Positions 5,705 to 12,908 of a stretch of DNA of 30,090 nt are shown here, one piece after another (within the stretch, counting starts at the first letter, position 1; each line of letters opens with the position of its first letter). Source of the stretch: Angelakisella sp. (GTDB lineage Bacteria > Bacillota > Clostridia > Oscillospirales > Ruminococcaceae); the NCBI GenBank assembly GCA_013316495.1, contig WSMP01000006.1, forward strand, positions 1 through 30,090, written 5' to 3'. The notes under the pieces are model-generated. The model ran no database searches. It was not told the DNA's origin and was given only the letters and a program-made list of their open reading frames with translations. The position numbers were made by a program, and so were the translations under genes.

Positions 5705-7855
5705 ATGGGACTGACAAGGGGTTCCACCGGTCTTGGCGCAGTGGACACCGGTCTTCTGATTCAGCGGCTGGCGGAAAGCGACCGGGTATTTGCCCTGGCG
5801 GGCAATCCCAATGTAGGAAAGAGCACTGTCTTTAATGCTCTTACGGGGATGAATCAACATACTGGCAACTGGCCGGGCAAAACCGTGGCCACCGCCCAGG
5901 GACGGTGTCTCCGCCGGGGGCGTGGGATGGTCTTTGTGGACCTCCCTGGCACCTACTCTTTGCTGGCCCACTCTGCGGAGGAGGAGGCCGCCAGAGACTT
6001 CCTCTGCTTTGGGGGCGGGGACGGGGCGGTGGTGGTCTGTGACGCCACCTGCCTGGAGCGAAACCTGAACCTGGTGCTCCAGGTGCTGGAGATCACCCCC
6101 CGGATTGTGGTCTGCGTCAACCTTTTGGACGAGGCCGCCCGGAAGGGAATCCAGGTGGACCTGGAGGGGCTGGAAAGGAGCTTGGGGGTGCCGGTGGCCG
6201 GGACCAGCGCCCGCAGCGGCAGAGGGCTGGAGGGGATGCTTTGCCGTCTGGAGCAGATGGCGGGGCAGCCTGCTCCGGGGCGTCCCCTGGGGGTGGTTTA
6301 CCCCCAGGTCATCGAGGATGGCGTCTCCCTTCTGGTACCGGCCCTGCGTCCTGCGGTGGGGGAGCGGCTGAATCTGCGGTGGCTGGCCCTGCGGCTGCTG
6401 GAGGGGGATGAGAGTTTATCCCGTGCCCTCTGCGCCTATTTGGGGGAGGATATCCTCCAGCGCCCGGCGGTGGCCGAGGCCCTGGCGGCCGCCAAAAATC
6501 TTTTGAGCCAGCACGGATGGGGGCAGCGGGAGCTGGAGGAGGCCATGGTGGGAGCCATCGTCGCCACAGCGGAAAGCGTGGCCGCTGGGGTGGTCTGCGC
6601 CCCGGCCCAAGGCCCCAGCGAGGGGGATCGGCGTTTGGACCGCCTCTTTACAAGCCGCCGCACCGGCATCCCGGTGATGCTCCTGCTGCTGGCGGCAGTC
6701 TTCTGGCTCACCATCACCGGGGCCAATTATCCCAGCCAGCTTCTCTCCACCGGGCTCTTTGCCCTGGGGGACTGGCTGACCCAGGGTTTGGCCGCTTTGG
6801 GCTGTCCCCAATGGCTCCTTTCCCCTTTGATGGACGGCGCCTACCGGGTGCTGGCCTGGGTGGTGGCGGTGATGCTTCCTCCTATGGCTATCTTCTTCCC
6901 CCTCTTCACCCTTTTGGAGGATTTTGGATACCTGCCGCGGGTGGCCTTCAATCTGGACCGGTGCTTCCAATGCGCCCGCGCCTGCGGCAAGCAGTCGCTG
7001 ACTATGATGATGGGCTTTGGCTGCAACGCCGCCGGGGTGGTGGGCTGCCGCATCATTGATTCCCCGCGGGAGCGGCTCATCGCCATTATCACCAATAGCT
7101 TTGTCCCCTGCAACGGGCGGTTCCCCACCCTCATCCTCCTGCTTACGGTTTTCTTCATCGGCGGCGGTGAGGGCTTCTGGCCCTCGGTGCTGTCCGCTCT
7201 GGGGCTTACCGGCGTAATCGTCCTGGGGGTGGGCGCCACCCTGCTGGTTTCCCGCATCCTTTCCGCCACCATCCTCCGGGGGATGCCCTCTGCCTTCGCC
7301 CTGGAGCTGCCCCCCTACCGCCGGCCCCAAATCGTCCCGGTGCTGGTGCGCTCGGTTTTGGATCGGACCCTCTTTGTTCTGGGACGGGCGGCGGCGGTGG
7401 CCGCCCCGGCGGGTCTTGTCATCTGGCTGATGGCCAACATCACCCTGGGGGAAGCCACCCTCCTCCACCACTGCGCCGCCTTTTTGGACCCCTTTGCCCG
7501 GCTGCTGGGGATGGACGGGGTGATTCTGCTGGCCTTTATCCTGGGATTCCCCGCCAATGAAATCGTCGTCCCCATCATCATTATGTCCTACCTTTCCGCC
7601 GGAAGCCTGATGGAGCTGGAAAGCACCGCCCAGCTCCACGCCTTGCTGGTGCAAAACGGTTGGACCTGGGCCACCGCCGGTTCGGTGATTCTCTTTTCCC
7701 TGATGCACTGGCCCTGCTCCACCACCTGCCTCACCATCCGCAAGGAAACCGGCAGCTGGAAGTGGACGGCGGTTTCGCTCCTGGTGCCCACCCTTGGGGG
7801 GATGCTCCTCTGCTTTCTCTTCACCGCCGCGGTCCGCCTTTTGGGCCTGGTTTGA
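5705..7855 (+). CDS. feoB: Ferrous iron transporter FeoB
   Basis: A 716-residue Fe2+ permease with an N-terminal G-protein domain. G1 is GNPNVGKST (about 33-41), the switch region GNWPGKTV follows, G3 is DLPGTYSL, G4 is NLLDE and G5 is TSARSGRG. After a linker/GDI region of roughly residues 170-310 come two gate halves with about 8-11 spans. The first includes the conserved GCNAAGVVGCR and FVPCNGRFP, and the second HWPCSTTC; these cysteines belong to the proposed ion path. The length is within the family range. The 28-residue stretch before the G domain is slightly longer than usual. An AAGGGGG site precedes the ATG. Likely iron-responsive, but no operator was identified. Confidence 0.95.
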   Translation: MGLTRGSTGLGAVDTGLLIQRLAESDRVFALAGNPNVGKSTVFNALTGMNQHTGNWPGKTVATAQGRCLRRGRGMVFVDLPGTYSLLAHSAEEEAARDFLCFGGGDGAVVVCDATCLERNLNLVLQVLEITPRIVVCVNLLDEAARKGIQVDLEGLERSLGVPVAGTSARSGRGLEGMLCRLEQMAGQPAPGRPLGVVYPQVIEDGVSLLVPALRPAVGERLNLRWLALRLLEGDESLSRALCAYLGEDILQRPAVAEALAAAKNLLSQHGWGQRELEEAMVGAIVATAESVAAGVVCAPAQGPSEGDRRLDRLFTSRRTGIPVMLLLLAAVFWLTITGANYPSQLLSTGLFALGDWLTQGLAALGCPQWLLSPLMDGAYRVLAWVVAVMLPPMAIFFPLFTLLEDFGYLPRVAFNLDRCFQCARACGKQSLTMMMGFGCNAAGVVGCRIIDSPRERLIAIITNSFVPCNGRFPTLILLLTVFFIGGGEGFWPSVLSALGLTGVIVLGVGATLLVSRILSATILRGMPSAFALELPPYRRPQIVPVLVRSVLDRTLFVLGRAAAVAAPAGLVIWLMANITLGEATLLHHCAAFLDPFARLLGMDGVILLAFILGFPANEIVVPIIIMSYLSAGSLMELESTAQLHALLVQNGWTWATAGSVILFSLMHWPCSTTCLTIRKETGSWKWTAVSLLVPTLGGMLLCFLFTAAVRLLGLV

Positions 7856-7902
7856 TAAAAGCCGGAAATCGGGGCACACTTTGGGAGTGGGAGGTGGATT
7901 TT

Positions 7903-9123
7903 TTGCTCCAAAGCTACAGCCGCTTTTCCCTTGCCCTGCTGTTTTTCCTGCTCCTGGCCCTGCCCATCCTGGGAGGGCAGGCCGCCTGGGGGGAGGCCAC
8001 CGGCCGTTCCCTCTCCAGCCCTGGCCGGACGCCTGACCACACCTCCGCTTCCCTTCCCCCTTCCGGCGGCCCTGGGGCGGAGCTCTCCCCCATTGTGGCG
8101 GGATATTACCCCTACTACGCCCGGATGGACGGCTTTCTTCCTGGGGACCTGGCGGCCCAGCACCTCACCCACATCCACTACGCCTTTGCCGGGGTGGACG
8201 AGGCGGGGCGGGCGGTGCTGGAAAACCCCAGCCTGGACCTTGCCAATTTTGCCGGTCTTCGGGCCCTGAAGGAGGAGCATCCCGGTCTTCGCACCCTTCT
8301 TTCGGTGGGGGGATGGGATTATTCCCGGAACTTTTCCCTTGCGGCCTCCGACCCGGAGCACCGCCAGGCCTTTGCCCAAACGGCCGCCGGGCTGATGGAG
8401 GAGCACGGCTTTGACGGCCTCGACCTGGACTGGGAGTTCCCCGTCTCCGGGGGGAAGGAGGGAAACCTCCACAGTCCCCAGGACGGGGAGAATTACCAGC
8501 TTCTTCTCCAGGCGGTGCGCCAAGAGCTGGATGCCAGGGGGGCCGCCGCGGGACGGCGCTACCTGCTTACCGCCGCCATCCCCCCTGGGGAGGGCTTCCG
8601 GGGGAATGTCCAGAGCGCCCCTTTGGCAGAGTCCGCCGATTACCTCTTCCTGATGGGGTACGACCTAAGCGGCCCCTGGGAGCGGCAGGTGGGGTTCAGC
8701 GCCCCCCTTTCCGCCCCTGGGGAGCAGCCCAGCATCCGCAGGGGGGTGGATGCCTACCTGGCCGAAGGCGTCCCCCCGGAAAAGCTGGTGCTGGGCGTCC
8801 CCTTTTACGGCTATCTCTACCGGTTCTCCGGCTCTGGGGAGGAGGGGCTGGGCAGCCCTTTCCGCTCCGCGCAGCCGGTGGGGTATGATACGGTGACCAG
8901 CCGCTACCTAGAGGAGGGCCGGAGGGATTTTTCCCTGGAGGCCCAGCAGCCCACCCTTTCCGGGGACGGCTGGTTCCTCGTTTACGACGACCCCTCCTCC
9001 ATCGCCGCCAAAGCCCGCCTGGCCCAGGAAAAGGGGCTGGCGGGGGTGGGCAGCTGGGAGCTTTCTCAGGACCGGGAGGCCCGGCTGCTTTCCACCCTTG
9101 CCCAAACCTTTTGCAGCAGCTAA
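7903..9123 (+). CDS. Secreted/membrane-anchored glycoside hydrolase family 18 protein
   Basis: A 406-residue protein if translated from TTG at 7903, which has a GGAGGTGG site 5 bases upstream; GTG at 7894 is the alternative. A hydrophobic segment at about residues 8-24 acts as signal peptide or anchor, then a Ser/Pro-rich linker to about 60 leads into a complete GH18 barrel. Catalytic signature DGLDLDWE gives Asp171, Asp174, Asp176 and the proton donor Glu178. SVGGW (134-138) and LMGYD are the other family motifs. GH18 enzymes hydrolyse beta-1,4 N-acetylglucosamine linkages of chitin or peptidoglycan. Spore-cortex SleL/YaaH types belong here, but no LysM domain is seen. It follows feoB by 47 bases, possibly on the same transcript. 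Substrate uncertain. Confidence 0.88.
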   Translation: MLQSYSRFSLALLFFLLLALPILGGQAAWGEATGRSLSSPGRTPDHTSASLPPSGGPGAELSPIVAGYYPYYARMDGFLPGDLAAQHLTHIHYAFAGVDEAGRAVLENPSLDLANFAGLRALKEEHPGLRTLLSVGGWDYSRNFSLAASDPEHRQAFAQTAAGLMEEHGFDGLDLDWEFPVSGGKEGNLHSPQDGENYQLLLQAVRQELDARGAAAGRRYLLTAAIPPGEGFRGNVQSAPLAESADYLFLMGYDLSGPWERQVGFSAPLSAPGEQPSIRRGVDAYLAEGVPPEKLVLGVPFYGYLYRFSGSGEEGLGSPFRSAQPVGYDTVTSRYLEEGRRDFSLEAQQPTLSGDGWFLVYDDPSSIAAKARLAQEKGLAGVGSWELSQDREARLLSTLAQTFCSS

Positions 9124-9154
9124 AAGTCCCAGGGGGTACTCCCCTGGGACTTTT
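9122..9154. terminator. Bidirectional terminator between the GH18 gene and sigF
   Basis: A perfect 14-base inverted repeat (9122-9135 with 9141-9154) around a 5-base loop starts inside the stop codon of the GH18 gene. It has A-rich and T-rich ends on both sides, so it can terminate the two convergent transcripts. It ends three bases before the sigF stop codon. Confidence 0.9.
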
Positions 9155-9157
9155 CGT

Positions 9158-9823
9158 TTAATCCTCCAGCAGCTCCTTGCGGAAATACTGCATCAGCTTC
9201 TTTTCCCGGCGGGAGACCTGCACCTGGGTCATCCCCAGCTCGCGGGCAGTCTCGGTCTGGGTGCGGTTGCCGTAGTACCGCAGGATGATAAGCCGGCGGT
9301 CCTGCTCCTCCATCCGGGCCATGGCCTGCTTTAGGGCCAGGATATCCGAAAGGCGCTCCTCCGGGGAATCCACCGGGAGGTCGATTTGGCCGCCCCCCTC
9401 CTCCTCGCTGCCGGTGAGGGAAACCGGCGGGGTGGTGGCCGCCAGGGCCTCCGCAATCTCCCCAGGGGTGCGCTCCATCGCCTCGGCCACCTCGCTAAGG
9501 GCGGGGTCCCGCCCCAGAACAATCCCCAGCTGTTCCTTCACACGGGCCGCCTTAATTCCCAGCTCCTTGACGCTGCGGCTCACCTTCACCGCCCCGCCGT
9601 CCCGGAAGAGGCGGCGAATCTCCCCCAGGATCACCGGCACCGCGTAGGTGGAAAACATCACCCCGCGGGCCTCGTCGAAGGCGGCGGTGGCCTTCACCAG
9701 CCCCATACATCCCGCCTGGAAAAGGTCGTCGTATTCGATTCCCCGCCCCCGGAAGCGGTGGGCGCAGGAGTGCACCAGCCCCAGGTTTTTTTCCACCATG
9801 GTGCTTCTGTCCTCTGCGATCAA
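9158..9823 (-). CDS. sigF: RNA polymerase sporulation sigma factor F
   Basis: A 221-residue sigma-70 factor directing forespore-specific transcription. Region 2 reads VEKNLGLVHSCAHRFRGRG then DDLFQAGCMGLVKA and FSTYAVPVILGEIRR; KVSRSVKELG follows. Region 4 ends in TQTETARELGMTQVQVSRREKK, very close to Bacillus SigF. Identity is secured by context, being third gene after spoIIAA and spoIIAB. The start is TTG at 9823 with AAAGGAGG 7 bases upstream; an in-frame TAA lies a few codons before, so the protein cannot be longer. It therefore lacks about 30 N-terminal residues (region 1.2) found in Bacillus SigF (255 aa). Activity is held off by SpoIIAB until septation. Confidence 0.93.
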   Translation of the reverse strand: MIAEDRSTMVEKNLGLVHSCAHRFRGRGIEYDDLFQAGCMGLVKATAAFDEARGVMFSTYAVPVILGEIRRLFRDGGAVKVSRSVKELGIKAARVKEQLGIVLGRDPALSEVAEAMERTPGEIAEALAATTPPVSLTGSEEEGGGQIDLPVDSPEERLSDILALKQAMARMEEQDRRLIILRYYGNRTQTETARELGMTQVQVSRREKKLMQYFRKELLED

Positions 9824-9852
9824 TCCCCCGCCTCCTTTGTTCCCTTATCTCC

Positions 9853-10299
9853 CTATCCGTTTCTGGATTTAAGCCTCCGCTCCAGGGTGACGGTGGTCCC
9901 CTCCCCCAGGCGGGAGCGCACCCGAACCCGGTCCATCAGCTCCTCCATCACAGCGAAGCCCAGCCCGGCCCGCTCCCCGGTGGTGCAGGTGGTGTACAGG
10001 GGCTCCCTGGCCTTTTCCACGTCGGCAATGCCGCAGCCCCTATCCCGGATGGTGATAACCATCTTCCCGCCTGGATAGAGGGCGGCGGTTATGTATACCG
10101 TCCCCAGGGTGTTCCGGTAGCCGTGGACGATGGCGTTGGTCACCGCCTCGGAAACAGCTGTTTTAATGTCGCAAAGCTCCTCCACCGTGGGGTCCGCCAG
10201 GGCCGCAAAGGCCGCCGCCAGGGAACGGGAAAGACTTTCGTTCACCGAGCGGCTGGGAAAGCTCACCCGCATCAGATTTTCCGGCTTTTCCCGCTTCAT
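9853..10299 (-). CDS. spoIIAB: Anti-sigma F factor / serine kinase SpoIIAB
   Basis: A 148-residue GHKL-type ATPase. The N-box is EAVTNAIVHGY, the G1 box is DRGCGI, and the glycine lid region is TTGERAGLGFAVMEEL. SpoIIAB binds and silences sigma F and phosphorylates SpoIIAA on serine with ATP. The ATG at 10299 shares a base with the spoIIAA stop codon (TGATG), giving tight translational coupling, and sigF follows after 29 bases. Length and motifs are normal. Confidence 0.94.
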   Translation of the reverse strand: MKREKPENLMRVSFPSRSVNESLSRSLAAAFAALADPTVEELCDIKTAVSEAVTNAIVHGYRNTLGTVYITAALYPGGKMVITIRDRGCGIADVEKAREPLYTTCTTGERAGLGFAVMEELMDRVRVRSRLGEGTTVTLERRLKSRNG

Positions 10300-10625
10300 C
10301 AGGCTCCTCCTCTCTTTTCCTGGATGTCCAGACTGCCAATTCCCGCCACCTGCATCACCTTGCGGATGTGGGGCGGCAGGTTGCGGAGGGTCAGCTTCCC
10401 CCCCATGTCCTGCATCAGGCGGTACCGCCCCAGCACCACCCCAATGCCGGAGGAATCCATAAATTCCACACCGCCAAAGTCCAGCACCAGCATCCGGGGG
10501 CAGGTGCGGCGCACGCTGTCATCAATGGTTTCCCGGAGCCTGCCGGCCCCGTGGTGGTCGATCTCCCCGGTGAGCATGGCGGTGACGGTGTCCGCCTCCG
10601 GCGCAACCTCAATCTTTACCGGCAT
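10299..10625 (-). CDS. spoIIAA: Anti-sigma F factor antagonist SpoIIAA
   Basis: A 108-residue STAS-domain protein. Its signature FMDSSGIGVVLGRY (about 55-68) contains the serine (Ser58/Ser59) phosphorylated by SpoIIAB and dephosphorylated by SpoIIE. The dephosphorylated form frees sigma F from SpoIIAB in the forespore. The start ATG at 10625 has an AAAGGG-like site upstream. It is the first gene of spoIIAA-spoIIAB-sigF. The expected sigma-H promoter could not be recognised: a palindromic repeat begins only 19 bases before the start codon, so the promoter must lie within or beyond that element. Confidence 0.93.
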   Translation of the reverse strand: MPVKIEVAPEADTVTAMLTGEIDHHGAGRLRETIDDSVRRTCPRMLVLDFGGVEFMDSSGIGVVLGRYRLMQDMGGKLTLRNLPPHIRKVMQVAGIGSLDIQEKRGGA

Positions 10626-10644
10626 CTTCTATCATCCCTTTCTA

Positions 10645-10807
10645 AGAGCCTGTATTCATAGCCGGACAATGCCAGATGGGCGAGAGATTTTCCGCCCTGC
10701 AAGGCAAAAATCCGCAGAACTACTTGGTGTAATTCAAGGATTTTTGACACGGCAGGGCGAAAAAAGAGCCGGCCAGATGGTGTTGGAGGGTTGTGAATAC
10801 AGGTTCT
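10645..10807. repeat. 163-bp palindromic, MITE-like element (element 1)
   Basis: The two arms are imperfect inverted repeats over almost the whole length. The outer 14 bases (AGAGCCTGTATTCA at 10645 and TGAATACAGGTTCT ending at 10807) match at 13 positions. Inner matches include CGCCCTGC/GCAGGGCG and AAAAATCC/GGATTTTT. No credible gene lies inside. The terminus resembles that of the second element at 21798-21970. It lies between the sigma-F operon start and the exonuclease III terminator. The reading as a non-autonomous transposon relic is inference; no clear target duplication is visible. Confidence 0.75.
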
Positions 10808-10818
10808 AAAGCATAAGA

Positions 10819-10873
10819 AAAAGACCGTATCCCTGGCGATGGCTTGTCCTGCCATTTAAGGATACGATCTTTT
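10819..10873 (-). terminator. Terminator of the DUF1836-to-exonuclease III operon
   Basis: Arms 10819-10832 and 10860-10873 pair over 14 positions (13 Watson-Crick, one G-T), with a second short TGGC/GCCA stem in the loop. Reading leftward it ends in CTTTTTCTT, a suitable T tract, 38 bases past the exonuclease gene. Confidence 0.85.
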
Positions 10874-10910
10874 GTGTGCGGATTCTGCTACACCCTGTCG
10901 AGGGTGCGGC

Positions 10911-11666
10911 CTATTTCAGCAGCAGCCCCACCGGGCAGTGGTCGCTGCCGTACACGTCGCTGTAAATAAGGCTGTCGGCCACCTGCTCCTCCAGCCGGCG
11001 GGAGACCAAAAAATAGTCGATGCGCCACCCGGCGTTCTTCTCCCTGGCCCGGAAGCGGTAGCTCCACCAGCTGTAGGCCCCTGTCTTTTCCGGGTAGAGC
11101 AGGCGGAAGGTGTCGGTAAAGCCCGCCGCCAGCAGGGCGGTGAGCTTGTCCCGCTCCTGCTGGGTAAAACCGGCGCTGTTCCGGTTGGGGCCGGGATTTT
11201 TCAGGTCGATGTCCTGGTGGGCCACGTTCATATCCCCGCAGACAATCACCGGCTTTTTCCCGTCCAGCCCCACCAGATACCGGCGGAAATCCTCCTCCCA
11301 CTCCATGCGGTAATCCAGCCGGGCCAGCTCCTGCTGGGAGTTGGGGGTGTAGACGTTCACAAACCAAAAGTCCGGGTATTCCAGGGTCAGAAGCCGCCCC
11401 TCGTGGTCGTGGCGGTCGATGCCCATGCCCCTTGTTACAGCCAAAGGCTCTGCCCTGGTGAAGACCGCTGTCCCGGAGTAGCCCTTCTTTTCGGCGCTGT
11501 TCCAGTATGAATGGTATCCGGGGGGCAGAGGGATTTGTGCCTGTCCCTCCTCCATCTTCACCTCCTGGAGGGCCAAAATATCAGGCAGCTCCTTCTTTAC
11601 AAAATCGGGGAACCCCTTCCCCAGGCAGGCCCGCAGGCCGTTGACATTCCAGGAAATCAGCTTCAT
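10911..11666 (-). CDS. xth: Exodeoxyribonuclease III (AP endonuclease)
   Basis: A 251-residue endonuclease/exonuclease/phosphatase-fold enzyme that cuts abasic sites and degrades 3' ends in base excision repair. Motifs appear in family order: SWNVNGLRA at the N-terminus (metal Asn), ALQEVK (metal-binding Glu), GDMNVAHQDIDL (catalytic Asp and Asn), WWSYR, WRIDYFLVS, and the terminal SDHCPVGL with the catalytic His. The ATG at 11666 is preferred because AGGAGG stands 6 bases upstream and the protein then begins at the conserved MKLISWN. The frame remains open upstream, but that extension runs through a palindrome and has no family resemblance. Last gene of a long leftward operon. Confidence 0.94.
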   Translation of the reverse strand: MKLISWNVNGLRACLGKGFPDFVKKELPDILALQEVKMEEGQAQIPLPPGYHSYWNSAEKKGYSGTAVFTRAEPLAVTRGMGIDRHDHEGRLLTLEYPDFWFVNVYTPNSQQELARLDYRMEWEEDFRRYLVGLDGKKPVIVCGDMNVAHQDIDLKNPGPNRNSAGFTQQERDKLTALLAAGFTDTFRLLYPEKTGAYSWWSYRFRAREKNAGWRIDYFLVSRRLEEQVADSLIYSDVYGSDHCPVGLLLK

Positions 11667-11690
11667 CTTTGTCCTCCTGTTTGGCATCTC

Positions 11691-11724
11691 CCTCTTTTTC
11701 TTTTCGCGGGAAAAGAAAAAGAGG
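11691..11724. repeat. Perfect 15-bp inverted repeat between two operon genes
   Basis: CCTCTTTTTCTTTTC (11691-11705) and its exact complement (11710-11724) flank a GCGG loop, 24 bases upstream of the exonuclease start. A related pyrimidine-rich copy follows on the same side (11725-11750). Because no T run follows the stem in the leftward direction, it looks like an RNA-processing or stability hairpin or an interspersed repeat rather than a simple terminator. Confidence 0.8.
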
Positions 11725-11772
11725 CAAAAAGAAAAGCGGCAAAGTGTCCTTATCAAGCAGCGGGAAAGAAAA

Positions 11773-12315
11773 TCAGGGGCTGGAGGGCTCTGTCTCCTTT
11801 GTGCGGCGCAGCAGCACCAGGGTGCTGAAAACATCCGCCACCGGCAGCAGCTGCAAAAGGTAATGAACCCTGTCAGGGCGTGTCTCCGGAGCGGACCGGG
11901 CCCGGAGGTTCTTTACCGCCACACAGCCCACACAGCCGGTCTGGAGTATCAGGGTGCAGGTGATGGCGATGGGGATGGGCAGGAGCATAAAGAAAATTCC
12001 CCTGGAAGCGGCCACAATGATAAACCAGGCCAAAACGCTGTACAGAAAGTTCAAAACAAAGAAGGGGATGGACCAGAGCTTCAGAAGCCTCCAGGCGGAC
12101 CAAAGCCCCTGAACATCCTGGCCGCTGCCGGCCCGCGCCGCCATGGCCACCGCCACCCAGCCCAGGACAAAGAGGACCCCGATAAAGACCAGGTAGAAGA
12201 AAAACAGGCCCTGGCCGCCGTTCCAGTGGGGAAGCAGAATCATCGCCGCCGGCACCGCCACGCTGAGAGCCAGGTGGAGATACATCCCTCCCAAAAAGAG
12301 CTTTGCGCTTTTCAT
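11773..12315 (-). CDS. Hypothetical four-span membrane protein
   Basis: A 180-residue integral membrane protein that I cannot place in a family. Hydrophobic spans lie at about 6-29, 36-61, 80-104 and 107-134, with a charged cytoplasmic-looking tail from about 137. The cysteine cluster LQTGCVGCVAVK closes the fourth span. It begins 15 bases after the upstream lipoprotein gene and precedes exonuclease III, so it belongs to the leftward operon. No catalytic motif was seen. Confidence 0.7.
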   Translation of the reverse strand: MKSAKLFLGGMYLHLALSVAVPAAMILLPHWNGGQGLFFFYLVFIGVLFVLGWVAVAMAARAGSGQDVQGLWSAWRLLKLWSIPFFVLNFLYSVLAWFIIVAASRGIFFMLLPIPIAITCTLILQTGCVGCVAVKNLRARSAPETRPDRVHYLLQLLPVADVFSTLVLLRRTKETEPSSP

Positions 12316-12330
12316 CTTTCTGTCACTTCC

Positions 12331-12894
12331 TTATTCCGCCACCATAAAATAATAGGCATCCACAGCGCCGGAGGAATTCCGGATGGACAAGCGGAAAAAT
12401 CCCGCTTCCCCAAAGGTAATATCGTAGCGGTCGCCGTTTTTCAAGGGGTGCTCCTCCTCGGTCCACTGCTCATCTCCCGCCAGGCTCCCCAGGGGGGCGG
12501 AGGTGTAGACCCCTTGGCTCTCCTCCTCCAGGCGCTCCAGGGTTGCCACCACCCCGTCGGCGTAGCACTCCAAAAAATTCTTTGTCCCCAGGGGGACGGT
12601 GAGGACGATGACGTCCACCAGCTCGCCGTCCAGGGTGGCCTCCAAGCTGGCTACCTGCACCGAGCTGGAATCGTAGGCCTCAAAGGCGTAGTCCCCCACC
12701 GGCAGGGATTCCGGCAGGTCCAACCCCGGAATGCCGGTGTGATCGTGCTCCCCTTCCATCTCCAGGGATTCCGGCGGCGGGGAGCTGCTTTCCGGCGGCG
12801 GGGCGGAGCTTTCCTTTCCCCTCCCGCCGCAGCCAGCCAGGAGCAGCATTGCCGCAAGGGCCAGAAGGGCGGCTGTTTTTATCATTCGTTTCAT
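12331..12894 (-). CDS. Hypothetical lipoprotein (small)
   Basis: A 187-residue predicted lipoprotein. MKRMIKTAALLALAAMLLLA is a signal peptide and LLAGC is a type II signal peptidase lipobox with Cys22. A Ser/Pro/Glu-rich linker (about 27-45, PPPESS repeats) leads to a beta-rich acidic domain with no known family recognised. The frame stays open far upstream, into the next gene, but the ATG at 12894 is chosen for its signal peptide and the AAAGGA site before it. It is co-transcribed with a larger lipoprotein gene upstream and may act with it at the cell surface. Confidence 0.75.
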   Translation of the reverse strand: MKRMIKTAALLALAAMLLLAGCGGRGKESSAPPPESSSPPPESLEMEGEHDHTGIPGLDLPESLPVGDYAFEAYDSSSVQVASLEATLDGELVDVIVLTVPLGTKNFLECYADGVVATLERLEEESQGVYTSAPLGSLAGDEQWTEEEHPLKNGDRYDITFGEAGFFRLSIRNSSGAVDAYYFMVAE

Positions 12895-12908
12895 AGGTAA
12901 GGTCCTTT

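Noticed and set aside
10645..10807. CRISPR or tandem repeat array
   Set aside because: The repetition is a single inverted pair of arms, not regularly spaced direct repeats with spacers.
10616..10855. A 79-codon leftward frame covering the region upstream of spoIIAA
   Set aside because: It is read through the palindromic element and the exonuclease terminator, so it is unlikely to be a gene.
11667..11834. N-terminal extension of exonuclease III
   Set aside because: The added 56 residues run through the perfect palindrome and have no counterpart in the family; the ATG at 11666 has AGGAGG correctly placed.
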